From assembly GCF_001476815.1 (NCBI RefSeq), contig NZ_LDSL01000181.1, forward strand, positions 1-38,586: DNA of 38,586 nt, in the 5' to 3' direction. Below are positions 1 through 13,325 of the stretch, piece by piece. Numbering within the stretch: the first letter of the stretch is position 1; every line of letters begins with the position of its first letter. The DNA is from Pseudacidovorax intermedius (GTDB taxonomy: Bacteria > Pseudomonadota > Gammaproteobacteria > Burkholderiales > Burkholderiaceae_C). The notes under the pieces were generated by a model that did not search any database, was not told the DNA's origin, and was given only the letters and a program-made list of their open reading frames with translations. Position numbers and translations under genes: made by a program.

Positions 1-116
1 GGTTGTTCAGGGCGGACTAAATAAGAAAATGCGATCTATCTGTAAACTATTCGATTTTCATTAGAATATTTACCAATCAAAAAAGTCAGATTAAGATATT
101 CAAATATCGATCAATT
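1..116. other. AT-rich non-coding left edge
   Basis: This stretch is strikingly AT-rich compared with the GC-rich remainder of the window. I see no gene in it. It contains a small perfect inverted repeat, GATATT/AATATC with a two-base centre, at 95-108, just past the stop of the minus-strand ycaQ-like gene. There is no convincing GC stem followed by a T tract, so I do not call a terminator. The composition suggests either a long intergenic gap or the margin of a foreign insertion lying to the left of the window. Confidence 0.6.
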
Positions 117-1250
117 TTATTTTGCAATTCTTGCTTGAGCAGATCCAGTTAACTCCGAGGAAATTAAAAATGACTGCATCTTGCTGACCTCCTCGTCCAA
201 GGCCGGTTGCACGGCGAAGTCCTTCGCTCCAGCAAACCCGGCGTAGCCGAGCGTGACGTATAGCTGCGTGTCATGCACTTTCACATTTCCCCACCCGATC
301 ACCCGCTCCCCCCACAGCATCGGCAACGCGTAGTACCCGAACTGCCGCTGGGCCGGCGGCGTGTAGGCCTCGAACTTGTACGTCCAGCCCCAGAACAGCG
401 TGAAGCGGCGGCGGTCCCAGACGATGGGATCGAAGGGGGCGAGCAGGCGCAACTGGTCATCGACGGCCCAGCGGCGCGAGCGCGGGTTCTCGTCGGCCGG
501 CCAGTACCACGTGATGCCGTCGAGGGTGGCGCTGGCGAGCTGTTCACGGGCCAGGCGCAGCGCGGCCTGGGTCTGGGCGCTCAGGTGCGGCGCACCGTAG
601 CCGAGCAGGCGCACGAGGTAGGTCAGGCTGGCGGCCGGCAGCGGCGCGTACTTGTGCACCACCAGGTCGATGAGGGCGGCGGCGCGACGGGCGCGGCCGT
701 TGGGGCTGTCGTCGGCGGGCGGGTGGGCGGCGGCTTCGTACACCCGCGTGCCGCTGTCGCGGCGCTTCACCCGCAGCAGGCCGCGGTAGTGCAGGCCGTC
801 GAGCAGGTGGGTGGCGAGGTTGCCCGTGCCGCCCCACGGCCCCTTGGCGCGGCCATGGGCGAAGTGCAGTTCGACCTCCCGTGGATGGACAGCCCGCCGC
901 TCGCGCACGAAGGCCAGCACGTCGTCGGCCTTGCGCTGGGTCTCGGCGTCCCAGGGGCGCTTGGGTTCGCGCGGATGCATCAGCGCCAGGTGCTCGCGCG
1001 GCAGGAAGCCGTAGTTGACCAGACAGTCCTCGTCGATCTGCAGCCGCGGGTAGCGCGCCTCCAGGTCGCCGGCACGGTAGTCGACGACGCGGTGGCGCAG
1101 GGTCAGGTCCTGCGCGCGGGCGGGCGCGCGGATCGGGTCGGCCTGCACGAAGCCCAGCCGGCGGATGGCCGCGGGCAGCGTGGTCGGCGTGAACAGGGAG
1201 CGCGCGATGGCATAGCGGCGCAGGTCGTCGAGCGTGAGTGCGGCGGGCAT
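117..1250 (-). CDS. ycaQ: YcaQ/AlkX-family winged-helix DNA glycosylase
   Basis: A 377-residue protein of the HTH_42 (YcaQ/AlkZ-like) family. These enzymes unhook DNA interstrand crosslinks and excise alkylated bases using tandem winged-helix domains. The N-terminal segment has the family's catalytic Q-x-D motif as Q36-A-D38 in FVQADPIR. Other family-like stretches are CLVNYGFLPREHLALMHPR, GPWGGTGN and the late LLAPFDPIVWDRRR and WGWTYKFEAY segments. The length fits the family. The last 20 or so residues (MQSFLISSELTGSAQARIAK) are encoded by AT-rich DNA and look unlike the usual C-terminus, so the natural 3' end may have been replaced. The family assignment is firm; the exact substrate is inferred. 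Confidence 0.88.
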   Translation of the reverse strand: MPAALTLDDLRRYAIARSLFTPTTLPAAIRRLGFVQADPIRAPARAQDLTLRHRVVDYRAGDLEARYPRLQIDEDCLVNYGFLPREHLALMHPREPKRPWDAETQRKADDVLAFVRERRAVHPREVELHFAHGRAKGPWGGTGNLATHLLDGLHYRGLLRVKRRDSGTRVYEAAAHPPADDSPNGRARRAAALIDLVVHKYAPLPAASLTYLVRLLGYGAPHLSAQTQAALRLAREQLASATLDGITWYWPADENPRSRRWAVDDQLRLLAPFDPIVWDRRRFTLFWGWTYKFEAYTPPAQRQFGYYALPMLWGERVIGWGNVKVHDTQLYVTLGYAGFAGAKDFAVQPALDEEVSKMQSFLISSELTGSAQARIAK

Positions 1251-1331
1251 GCGGGCGATTCCAGCACAGGGCGGCGCGTCGGCCCAGCGCGGGAACGCGG
1301 CGTCATGGCGGCGCCCGCGCCCTGCCCCGCT

Positions 1332-1583
1332 TCAGCCGCCGCCGGGCGGCACGCGAAAGCCGGCCGTGATCCGGGCCTCGGCGCGTTCCAGAAGATCGCG
1401 CACCGCATCGAGCGAGCGACGGCTCGGCGCAGGCGCGCCGAAGGCGTCCGCGCCGCCGACGGCCGAGCCGCTGCGGTCGACGTTCTCTCCCGGCACGGCA
1501 CTCGCGGCAGCTCTGGCGGTCACTGAGCGCGCAGGCGCAGCGGCAGTACGGCCATGGGCAGGGTCGTTGTGAGACATCGGCAT
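1332..1583 (-). CDS. small hypothetical protein (83 aa)
   Basis: An 83-residue open frame starting MPMSHNDPAHGR and ending RITAGFRVPPGGG. I do not recognise a family. The N-terminal two thirds are rich in Ala, Ser and Pro and look disordered. The last third (SLDAVRDLLERAEARITAG) could form an amphipathic helix. A good Shine-Dalgarno sequence, AGGAG, lies at 1593-1597 on the minus strand, nine bases before the ATG, which is the main reason to believe it. It is divergent from the LysR gene with a 70-bp gap. The rest of 1251-1653 holds nothing else I can support. It could still be a chance frame in GC-rich DNA. Confidence 0.45.
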   Translation of the reverse strand: MPMSHNDPAHGRTAAAPARSVTARAAASAVPGENVDRSGSAVGGADAFGAPAPSRRSLDAVRDLLERAEARITAGFRVPPGGG

Positions 1584-1613
1584 GCCCGGATGCTCCTGCC
1601 TGCGCAGACTTGC

Positions 1614-1629
1614 GTAAAGTTGAATTTAC
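1614..1629. promoter_or_regulatory. inverted repeat in the LysR/small-gene divergent region
   Basis: GTAAA (1614-1618) and TTTAC (1625-1629) form a perfect 5-bp inverted repeat with a six-base spacer. It lies 25 bases upstream of the LysR start in a locally AT-rich patch. LysR regulators commonly bind short dyads of about this size (T-N11-A type) near their own promoters, so this could be an autoregulatory site. The repeat is short and the assignment is inference. Confidence 0.3.
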
Positions 1630-1653
1630 TGCGGATTCACTTCATCATTTCTG

Positions 1654-2541
1654 ATGCGTCAATTGAACCTCGACCAACTGCAGACCCTGATCGCCATCGC
1701 CGACCTGGGCACCTTCGCCGCCGCCGCGCAGGCGCTGCACCTCGCGCCGCCCACGGTCAGCCTGCACGTGAAGGAGCTGGAGAACTGGCTCGACACCGCG
1801 CTGGTCATCCGCGGCCGGCGCCAGGCCGAGCTGACGCCGGCCGGTGCGGTGCTGGTGCAGGAAGGCCGCAAGCTGCTGGCCGCCGGCGACGACCTGGTCG
1901 ACCGGGTGCGGCGTCGGGCCGCCGGCCGTGCGGGCATGGTGCGGGTCGCCGTTTCGGCGGGCGTGAGCACGCAGCTGCTGCCGCTGATGCTGCAGCAGCT
2001 CAACGCGCAGAACCCCGACATCGAACTGCGGCTGGAGGCCGTCGGCTCTGCCGAAGCCATGCGGCGCCTGAAGGCCGGCACGCTGGACGTCGCCATCGTC
2101 GCCAGTCCGCAACCCGCCACGCCTGAAGTGCGGCTGCAGCCCTGGCGGCAGGACGCGATGGTGGTGCTGCTGCCCGCCGCCTGGGCGCCGCCGGACGCGA
2201 TCACGCCCGGCTGGCTGGCCGGCCGGCGCTGGGCCAGCTTCACGCCCGCCACGCAGATGCACGGGCTGATCGCGGGCTGGTTCGGGCAGGCGGGCCTGAG
2301 CCCCCGGCCCTACCTGGCGCTGAGCTATCCCGGCGCCCTCAAGAGCCTGCCCGCCGCCGCGCAGGCCGCGGCCATCCTCCCTTTCGAGGAAGTGGCCGAC
2401 CTGGCGGACGCGCCCGAAGTGTGCATCCGCCCGATGGCGCCGCCGCTGATGCGGCCGATGGCGGTGGCCAGCCGGCAGGCCGGCACGGCCGACCCGGCAG
2501 TGGTGGCGGTGCTGGAGGTGATCGACCGGTTCAAGTCCTAG
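1654..2541 (+). CDS. LysR-family transcriptional regulator
   Basis: A 295-residue regulator. The N-terminal winged helix-turn-helix (about 1-65) is typical: MRQLNLDQLQTLIAIADLGT, then AAAAQALHLAPPTVSLHVKELE, in which the recognition helix lies. A periplasmic-binding-protein-like effector domain follows from about residue 90 (RVAVSAGVSTQLLPLMLQQL, then GTLDVAIVASPQ). Length is normal for the family. It is divergent from a small unknown gene and convergent with the EamA transporter at 2596-3486, leaving a 54-bp gap. The effector is unknown. LysR genes beside DMT exporters often control them, but here the two genes face each other, so that link is only a guess. Confidence 0.92.
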   Translation: MRQLNLDQLQTLIAIADLGTFAAAAQALHLAPPTVSLHVKELENWLDTALVIRGRRQAELTPAGAVLVQEGRKLLAAGDDLVDRVRRRAAGRAGMVRVAVSAGVSTQLLPLMLQQLNAQNPDIELRLEAVGSAEAMRRLKAGTLDVAIVASPQPATPEVRLQPWRQDAMVVLLPAAWAPPDAITPGWLAGRRWASFTPATQMHGLIAGWFGQAGLSPRPYLALSYPGALKSLPAAAQAAAILPFEEVADLADAPEVCIRPMAPPLMRPMAVASRQAGTADPAVVAVLEVIDRFKS

Positions 2542-2595
2542 CCGGCGTCAGGCAGGCCGGGACGGGCGCGCACATCGCTCCGGTCCTCGCCATCC

Positions 2596-3486
2596 TCAGC
2601 GCCGCCGCACCAGCCAGACCATGGCCAGCCCGAGTAGCGCACTGCCCAGCCACTGGCGCGGCGCCATGGCCTCGCCCGACAGCCATGCGGCCAGTAGCGC
2701 GGCCACCAGCGGCTCGACCAGCGTGCCGGCGACGGCGGCGGTCGGTGCCAGGCGCCGCGCCGCCCAGGCGAAGAGCAGGTAGCCAGCCGAGGTGGCCAGC
2801 ACGCCGGTGTAGACCAGCCCCAGCCAGCGGCCCGCCGTCATGGGCCAGGCCAGTCCGGCGCCCACGGCCAGCATGGCGGCGCAGGCCGTCGCCGCCGTCA
2901 TGCTCCAGGCCGACGCCGCCACGGCCGGCACCTCGGCCGGCATGCGGGCGTTGCCCATCACCACCAGCGCATAGAGGAAAGCCGAAGCGAAAGACCAGGC
3001 CAGGCCCGCGGCCCAGCCGGTCGGCACCTGCGCCTGCGCGGGCATCACCAGCAGGCCCACGCCCACCAGCGCCAAAGCCAGCCCAGCGGCACCGGCGACC
3101 GTCAGGCGCTCGTGGCCGCGCAGCACCGACATCGCCGCGACCAGCACCGGCGCGCAGCAGATCGACACCACGGTCGGCACGGCCGCGCCCAGGTGGGCGA
3201 TGCCGGCGAACCAGCAACCGACGTTGAGCGCCATGGCGGCGCCGGTCGCCAGGATGCGGCCCCGCTGCGCCCACGGCAGCCGGTGCCACAGGCCCGCGGG
3301 CGAGCGCCGCCAATGCCACCACCACAGCAGCGGCAGCCCGAAGCCGAAGCGGGCCAGGGCCAGCGTCCAGGGCGACACGCCGCCCTCGATCAGCCACTGC
3401 GCCAGCCACGCGCCCACGCCCCAGAGGGCGCCCGCCGCCCACACGCCACCCCACGCCAGGGCGGCCGAATTCGTCGTCTTGTTCAT
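2596..3486 (-). CDS. EamA/DMT-superfamily inner-membrane transporter
   Basis: A 296-residue polytopic membrane protein of the drug/metabolite transporter superfamily with two EamA repeats (about 10-140 and 150-290). About ten hydrophobic segments can be seen, among them AALAWGGVWAAGALWGVGAW, AGAAGLALALVGVGLLVMP and a closing helix ending GLAMVWLVRRR. The second half has the usual VYTGVLATSAGYLLFAWAARR followed by VEPLVAALLAAWLSGE. Members export amino acids, nucleotide-linked metabolites or toxic compounds; the substrate cannot be read from the sequence. I chose the ATG at 3486 over the in-frame GTG at 3489. Confidence 0.9.
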   Translation of the reverse strand: MNKTTNSAALAWGGVWAAGALWGVGAWLAQWLIEGGVSPWTLALARFGFGLPLLWWWHWRRSPAGLWHRLPWAQRGRILATGAAMALNVGCWFAGIAHLGAAVPTVVSICCAPVLVAAMSVLRGHERLTVAGAAGLALALVGVGLLVMPAQAQVPTGWAAGLAWSFASAFLYALVVMGNARMPAEVPAVAASAWSMTAATACAAMLAVGAGLAWPMTAGRWLGLVYTGVLATSAGYLLFAWAARRLAPTAAVAGTLVEPLVAALLAAWLSGEAMAPRQWLGSALLGLAMVWLVRRR

Positions 3487-3587
3487 CACGACGCATCCAA
3501 TGCGCCGGCATCGGCCGGAGCGGGACCGCCTTCAGGTCCGCCCGCACGCGTGCCGGCATGAAAGATCCGGCCGCCCGTGCACGCGAA

Positions 3588-3616
3588 AGCCGCTGTCTCC
3601 GAACGAGGCAGCGGCT
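3588..3616 (-). terminator. hairpin downstream of ygiQ, possible weak terminator
   Basis: AGCCGCTG (3588-3595) and CAGCGGCT (3609-3616) form a perfect 8-bp inverted repeat. A further CTC/GAG pairing lies inside the 13-base spacer, giving a stem of about 12 pairs. Read on the minus strand, the stem is followed only by TTTCG, so the T tract is poor. It lies about 120 bases beyond the ygiQ stop and upstream of the EamA gene, in a 251-bp gap (3487-3737) that holds no gene I can support. Confidence 0.35.
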
Positions 3617-3737
3617 GCGGTGCGGGATGGGCGGCCCCCGTTCAGGCGCGGACGGCGGGCGGGGGCGAGCGGAGGATGCGGATCATGGCGGCCCGGATCA
3701 TAGGCCGGTGCCGAGGCGCTGTGAGGCGCTGTAAGGC

Positions 3738-6296
<2,559 letters not shown>

Positions 6297-6474
6297 GCGT
6301 GGGATGGGTCGGGTGCCGCGGAGGACGGCACTGCGCTGCGATGCTGCGTTCGGGAACCGCGCTGGCGCCCGGGCGGAAGAAGGCGGCGATTTTAAGGGCC
6401 GCCGCCTTCTCCCCTCATCCCGAAGGGAAGCCGCGCGAATGGGGCGCGGGCCGCCCCTAGAATCCGCGCCCGTC

Positions 6475-6822
6475 GTGCGCCGCCTTTTCTTCATCCTCCT
6501 GCTGGTCTTGATGCCGCTTCAGTCCAGCGTTGCTGCGCTGAAGGCCTACTGCCAGCACGAGGCCGGCGGCACGGCGCACCTGGGCCACCACGAGCACCAG
6601 CATTTCGACGTCGCCGACAACGACGACGAGCCGGGCACGCCGGCCGCGCTGGGCCATCCGGATTGCGGCCACTGCCATGCGCACTGCGTCGCGCTGGCGA
6701 CCGCGGTCGCACCCCAGGCTGCGGTCATTCCCAGAGCCAAGCTGAGCGAGGGCACCGCTGCCCCGCTGGCGGTGCGGGCCCTGGCCCCGCCCGAACGGCC
6801 CCAGTGGCCCGGCCTTGCCTGA
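6475..6822 (+). CDS. CzcI-like His-rich periplasmic protein of the metal efflux operon
   Basis: A protein of about 115 residues starting at GTG 6475 with a positively charged hydrophobic leader ([20 protein letters not shown]). It then has [15 protein letters not shown] and [11 protein letters not shown], which are dense His/Cys clusters likely to bind metal. The layout resembles the small CzcI-type proteins encoded in front of cobalt-zinc-cadmium efflux operons, where a modulating role has been proposed. A TAGAAT hexamer at 6459-6464 ends only ten bases before the GTG, so transcription could start almost at the codon. An in-frame ATG at 6439, preceded by a purine-rich AAGGGAAG, is the alternative start and would add 12 residues. 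The efflux genes follow on the same strand. Confidence 0.72.
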   Translation: MRRLFFILLLVLMPLQSSVAALKAYCQHEAGGTAHLGHHEHQHFDVADNDDEPGTPAALGHPDCGHCHAHCVALATAVAPQAAVIPRAKLSEGTAAPLAVRALAPPERPQWPGLA

Positions 6823-6834
6823 CCGGCAAGGCCG
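6810..6834 (+). promoter_or_regulatory. hairpin with the CzcI-like stop codon in its loop
   Basis: CGGCCTTGCC (6810-6819) and GGCAAGGCCG (6825-6834) form a perfect 10-bp stem around the five-base loop TGACC. The loop carries the TGA stop of the CzcI-like gene at 6820-6822. A run of six T residues follows only 11 bases later, at 6846-6851, so it is not a textbook terminator. It sits in the 144-bp gap before the CzcC-like gene and could act in attenuation, RNA processing or partial termination. Confidence 0.5.
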
Positions 6835-6955
6835 CAGCTCCGCCCTTTTTTCCCCTTCGCCTGACGCGCATGGCGCGCCAGCGACGCGCTGCATGCGTGC
6901 GCCACGTCCGTGGTGCGCGCGGCCTGCCGGTCTCCCTCGCACATCGATCTGCCTT

Positions 6956-6960
6956 GGAGA
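6956..6960 (+). promoter_or_regulatory. ribosome binding site deciding the czcC-like start
   Basis: GGAGA lies six bases upstream of the ATG at 6967 and selects MPFTPHWPRPSS as the N-terminus over the GTG 57 bases further upstream. The hydrophobic leader begins some 18 residues after this ATG, consistent with a signal peptide. Confidence 0.65.
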
Positions 6961-6966
6961 ACTGGA

Positions 6967-8421
6967 ATGCCTTTCACCCCCCACTGGCCGCGGCCCTCAT
7001 CGCCCCGGTCCAACCCTCGCTGGCGGCGGCGCCTTGCGCTGACGCTCGGCCTTCTGCTGGCGCCCTGGGCGCTGGGACAGCCTTCGGCGTCGCCGACGCC
7101 CGTCGCCTCCGCCGCACCCGGGCCATTGCGGCAGGCTTTCGACCAGGCCTGGGCGCGCCAGCCCGAAGCCCGCGCGCTGGCTGCCCGCCAGCAGGCGGCC
7201 GAGGCCGGCCAGCGCGCCGCCGCGGCCTGGACGCCCGAGCCCATGGCGCTCGAACTCACCCACCGCACCGACCGCGCCAACGCCAACGACGGCCAGCGCG
7301 AATGGGAGGTGGGGCTGGCGATTCCGCTGTGGCGACCGGGCGAGCGCAGCCGCGGCCAGGCCGTGGCGCAGGCCGAGGCGGCGGCCGTGGCACTGCGCGA
7401 GCAGGCCGCGCGACTGCGGCTGGCCGGCGCGCTGCGCGAGGCCTGGTGGCCCTGGGCCCGCGCCCGCATCGAGCAGCAGGTGGCCGATGCCCAACTGGCC
7501 CACACCCGCACCCTGGCCGCCGACGTGGAACGTCGCTGGCGCGCGGGCGACCTGGCGCGCAGCGACCTGCTGCAGGCGCAGGGCACGGTGGCCGCGGCCC
7601 GCGCGGCGCAGGCCGAGGCCGCACGCGCGGCGGTCGAAGCCGCGCTCCGCTGGCAGGCGCTGACGGGCGCCTCCACAGGCGCGACCGGCGCGGCGCTGCT
7701 GCAGGACGGCATCGGACAGACGGTCATCCCAACCGAATCCGCGCCGGCCAACCGGCAAGGCGAGTTGGCCGTTACGTCCACGCCGCCCGTCGGCACCGCC
7801 GACGCCGCTGCCGGGCCTGCGGGCCAGGTCGACGACATCCGCGCCGAGGCAGAACCCGAGCCGCGCGCCGAGCCCGGGGCGCGGGCCGAGGCCCACCCCG
7901 CCCTGGCCGAACTCGCCCAGCGCCTCGCCATCGCCCGTGCCCAGGCCGAGCTGGCGGCCCGCCAGGGCATCGGCAGCCCGGAGCTGACGCTGGGCACGAC
8001 CCGCGAGCGCGGCAGCGCCGACGAGCCGGCGCGCAGCACGCTGAACGTCGGCCTGCGCATCCCCTTCGGCGCGAGCGCGCGGCAGGAGGCGCGCCAGGCG
8101 GCCGCCCTCGCCGATGCGGTCGAACTGGAAGCCCAGTTGCGGCTCGAGGAAAGCCGCCTGGCCGCCGAGCAGCAGGCCGCCCGGGCCCGCGTGGACGCGG
8201 CCCGCATCCGCCTGGCCGCCGCCGAGGAACGCGACGCCCTGGCCAGCCAGACCCTGGGACTGATCGAGAAGTCCTTCCGCCTCGGCGAATCCGACCTGCC
8301 CACGCGCCTGCGCACCACCCAGGAAGCCGGCGAGGCCGCCCGCCAACTGGCCACCAGCCGCATCGAGCTGGCGGCCGCCGTCTCGCAATGGCGCCAGGCC
8401 CTGGGCCTGCTGCCCGAATGA
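6967..8421 (+). CDS. czcC: CzcC-like TolC-family outer membrane efflux protein
   Basis: A 484-residue outer membrane factor of the TolC superfamily that would form the exit duct of the tripartite metal pump. A signal peptide is visible after an arginine-rich start (RWRRRLALTLGLLLAPWALG). Two long, Ala/Arg/Gln-rich alpha-helical hairpin repeats follow, about 40-250 and 300-484, as expected for the coiled-coil barrel. Family-like stretches are EWEVGLAIPLWRPGER, RRWRAGDLARSDLLQAQGT and, in repeat two, SFRLGESDLPTRLRTTQEA. Between the repeats (about 235-310) lies a linker rich in Pro, Ala and Glu. It is followed after 22 bases by the anchored accessory gene. Substrate specificity cannot be read from this component. 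Confidence 0.88.
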   Translation: MPFTPHWPRPSSPRSNPRWRRRLALTLGLLLAPWALGQPSASPTPVASAAPGPLRQAFDQAWARQPEARALAARQQAAEAGQRAAAAWTPEPMALELTHRTDRANANDGQREWEVGLAIPLWRPGERSRGQAVAQAEAAAVALREQAARLRLAGALREAWWPWARARIEQQVADAQLAHTRTLAADVERRWRAGDLARSDLLQAQGTVAAARAAQAEAARAAVEAALRWQALTGASTGATGAALLQDGIGQTVIPTESAPANRQGELAVTSTPPVGTADAAAGPAGQVDDIRAEAEPEPRAEPGARAEAHPALAELAQRLAIARAQAELAARQGIGSPELTLGTTRERGSADEPARSTLNVGLRIPFGASARQEARQAAALADAVELEAQLRLEESRLAAEQQAARARVDAARIRLAAAEERDALASQTLGLIEKSFRLGESDLPTRLRTTQEAGEAARQLATSRIELAAAVSQWRQALGLLPE

Positions 8422-8443
8422 CAACCCACACCCCATCCCTCCC

Positions 8444-8995
8444 ATGAAGCTCCGATTCCTCGCAGGCACCGCGCTGGCCCTGGCCGCCGCCGTCCTCCTG
8501 CCTTCTGCCCACGCCGACGATGGCCACGGCCACGACGCGGCACCCGCGGCGCCGGCGGCGGCCGCCCTGCCCCGCTTCGCCCTCGAATCCGACGGATTCG
8601 AGCTGGTCGGCGTGCGCCAGGGCCACGCGCTCACGCTCTACCTGGACCGCCATGACGACAACCAGCCCGTGAACGACGCCCGCATCGAGCTGCAGGTCGG
8701 CGACAAAAGCTACACGGCCGAGCCGCAGGGCGAAGGCACGTACGACGTGGAACTGGACGAAGCCACGGCCGAGGCCACGGGCGAGCTGCCGCTGCTCGCC
8801 CGCCTGACCGTGGGTGCCACGCGCGACGAGCTGCGGGGCGAGTGGCACATCGAGGCCGCCGACAGCCACGACCACGACGCTGGCCATGCCCCCGCCTGGC
8901 GCCGCCTGCTGCCCTGGGGCGCCGCAGCCCTCGTCCTCATCGCCGCAGCCGCCTGGCTGCTGCGCCGCCGTCCTGCCCCCGGAGCCGCCGCATGA
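8444..8995 (+). CDS. membrane-anchored accessory protein of the metal RND operon
   Basis: A 183-residue protein with a clear signal peptide (MKLRFLAGTALALAAAVLLP, cleaved near AHA-DD) and a His/Asp-rich start to the mature protein (DDGHGHD). A beta-rich domain spans about 40-140 (FELVGVRQGHALTLYLDRHDDN, then GEGTYDVELDEATAE). A second His cluster (DSHDHDAGHAP) follows, and then a C-terminal membrane helix (LLPWGAAALVLIAAAAWLL) with an arginine-rich cytoplasmic end. The central domain resembles the N-terminal domain carried by some CzcB-type adaptors; here it is a separate, anchored polypeptide. Its stop overlaps the adaptor's start (ATGA), so the two are translationally coupled. A role in handing metal to the pump is inference. 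Confidence 0.75.
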   Translation: MKLRFLAGTALALAAAVLLPSAHADDGHGHDAAPAAPAAAALPRFALESDGFELVGVRQGHALTLYLDRHDDNQPVNDARIELQVGDKSYTAEPQGEGTYDVELDEATAEATGELPLLARLTVGATRDELRGEWHIEAADSHDHDAGHAPAWRRLLPWGAAALVLIAAAAWLLRRRPAPGAAA

Positions 8996-10131
8996 ACCGC
9001 CTTCTTCCCGCTTTCTCGCTCCGCCGGCCGCATGCCGCCGCCTTGGCCCTGATGCTCGCCCTGGCCCTGCCCATGAGCGTCATGGCCGATGCCGGCCACG
9101 ACCACGGCGGCACGTCGCCCGCCGCTGCTGCGGCCAACGGCCCGCAGCGCCTGCCCGACGGCAGCGTCTTCCTCCCCAAGCCCAGCCAACGCCAGCTGGC
9201 GGTGCGCACCGTCGTCACGGCCGTCGCCGCCCTGCCCCGCAGTACCGAGCTGGATGGCCGCGTGGTCAGCGATCCGCAGAGTGGCGGCAAGGTGCAGGCG
9301 CTGGTGGCCGGCCGCATCGTGCCCGGCCCGCGCGGCCTGCCCGAACCCGGCCAGGCCGTGCGCAAGGGCGAGGTGCTGGCCTGGGTGCAGCCCGCCGCCG
9401 CACCGCTGGAGCGTGCCGCGCAGGCCGCCCAGCTGGCCGAACTGCGCGCGGCCGGTGCGCTTGCCGAGAAGCGCCTCGCCCGCCTGCGCGAGCTGGCCGA
9501 CACCGTGCCGCGCAAGGAGATCGAAGCGCTCGAAAGCGAGGTGGCCGCCGCGCGCGACCGCGCCGCGGCCATCGGCACCGGCCTGTCGGGCCGCGACGCG
9601 CTGGTCGCGCCGGCCTCGGGTGTCATCGCGTCCTCGTCGGTGGTCGCCGGGCAGGTGGTCGATGCGCGCGAGCTGGTGTTCGAGATCGTCGACCCTTCGC
9701 GCCTGCGCATCGAGGCCCTGGCCTACGACCCGGCCCTGATCGCCGACATCGGCGGCGCCTCGCTGGCCGTCGGTGGCGCGCAGGTGCCGCTGCAGTTCGT
9801 GGGCGCCGCCCGCGCGCTGCGCGACCAGGCGCTGCCGCTGGCCTTCCGCGCGCAAGGCAACGCGTTGTCGGCGCTGGCCGTGGGCCAGCCGGTGCGCGTG
9901 CAGGTGCACAGCCGCAGCACGCACGAGGGCATCGCCGTGCCGCGCGCCGCGCTGATGCGCAATGCCGCCAACGAGACCATCGTCTGGGTCAAGACCGCGC
10001 CGGAGCAGTTCGCGCCGCGCACCGTCACCACCGCGCCGCTGGACGGCGTGCGCGTGGCCCTGACGTCCGGCGTCAAGCCCGGCGAGCGCGTGGTGACCGA
10101 CGGCGCCACGCTCCTCAACCAGATCCGCTGA
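8992..10131 (+). CDS. czcB: CzcB-like periplasmic adaptor (membrane fusion protein)
   Basis: A 379-residue HlyD/RND periplasmic adaptor that would join the inner membrane pump to the CzcC-like duct. The N-terminus has a signal sequence (AAALALMLALALPMSVMADA) followed at once by GHDHGG, a potential metal-binding patch. A short barrel-sandwich/lipoyl-like segment follows (VVSDPQSGGKVQALVAGRI, then GQAVRKGEVLAWVQ). Next is a helical hairpin (about 140-195), the returning segment LVAPASGVIASSSVVAGQVV, and the beta-barrel and membrane-proximal domains (about 220-379) with the typical ending GVKPGERVVTDGATLLNQIR. The start codon overlaps the stop of the upstream gene, and the pump gene begins 13 bases after the stop. 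Confidence 0.92.
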   Translation: MNRLLPAFSLRRPHAAALALMLALALPMSVMADAGHDHGGTSPAAAAANGPQRLPDGSVFLPKPSQRQLAVRTVVTAVAALPRSTELDGRVVSDPQSGGKVQALVAGRIVPGPRGLPEPGQAVRKGEVLAWVQPAAAPLERAAQAAQLAELRAAGALAEKRLARLRELADTVPRKEIEALESEVAAARDRAAAIGTGLSGRDALVAPASGVIASSSVVAGQVVDARELVFEIVDPSRLRIEALAYDPALIADIGGASLAVGGAQVPLQFVGAARALRDQALPLAFRAQGNALSALAVGQPVRVQVHSRSTHEGIAVPRAALMRNAANETIVWVKTAPEQFAPRTVTTAPLDGVRVALTSGVKPGERVVTDGATLLNQIR

Positions 10132-10144
10132 GGCCGCACCCACC

Positions 10145-13264
<3,120 letters not shown>

Positions 13265-13302
13265 GGGCGTGCGAGGCAAAGCAAAAGCGGCTATGGTTGC
13301 CT

Positions 13303-13325
13303 TTGTCAACTTTATTGATTGACAA
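13303..13325. promoter_or_regulatory. palindromic operator candidate over the MarR-GNAT start
   Basis: TTGTCAA (13303-13309) and TTGACAA (13319-13325) are perfect inverted copies with a nine-base spacer, and TCAA/TTGA nests inside at 13306-13318. The block is AT-rich in GC-rich surroundings and runs up to the possible start codons at 13319 (TTG), 13325 and 13334. MarR regulators typically bind dyads of this size and repress their own genes, so an autoregulatory operator is likely by inference. Confidence 0.55.

Noticed and set aside
273-1526. A 417-codon open frame on the plus strand opposite ycaQ
   Set aside because: Gly/Arg/Val-rich shadow frame with no domain.
6297-6494. Upstream extension of ygiQ by 66 codons
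   Set aside because: Arg/Pro-rich low-complexity sequence overlapping the CzcI-like promoter and start; the conserved YgiQ domain begins at the ATG at 6296.
6811-6851. Classical rho-independent terminator after the CzcI-like gene
   Set aside because: The T run is 11 bases away from the stem, too far for a standard terminator; reported instead as a hairpin of unknown role.
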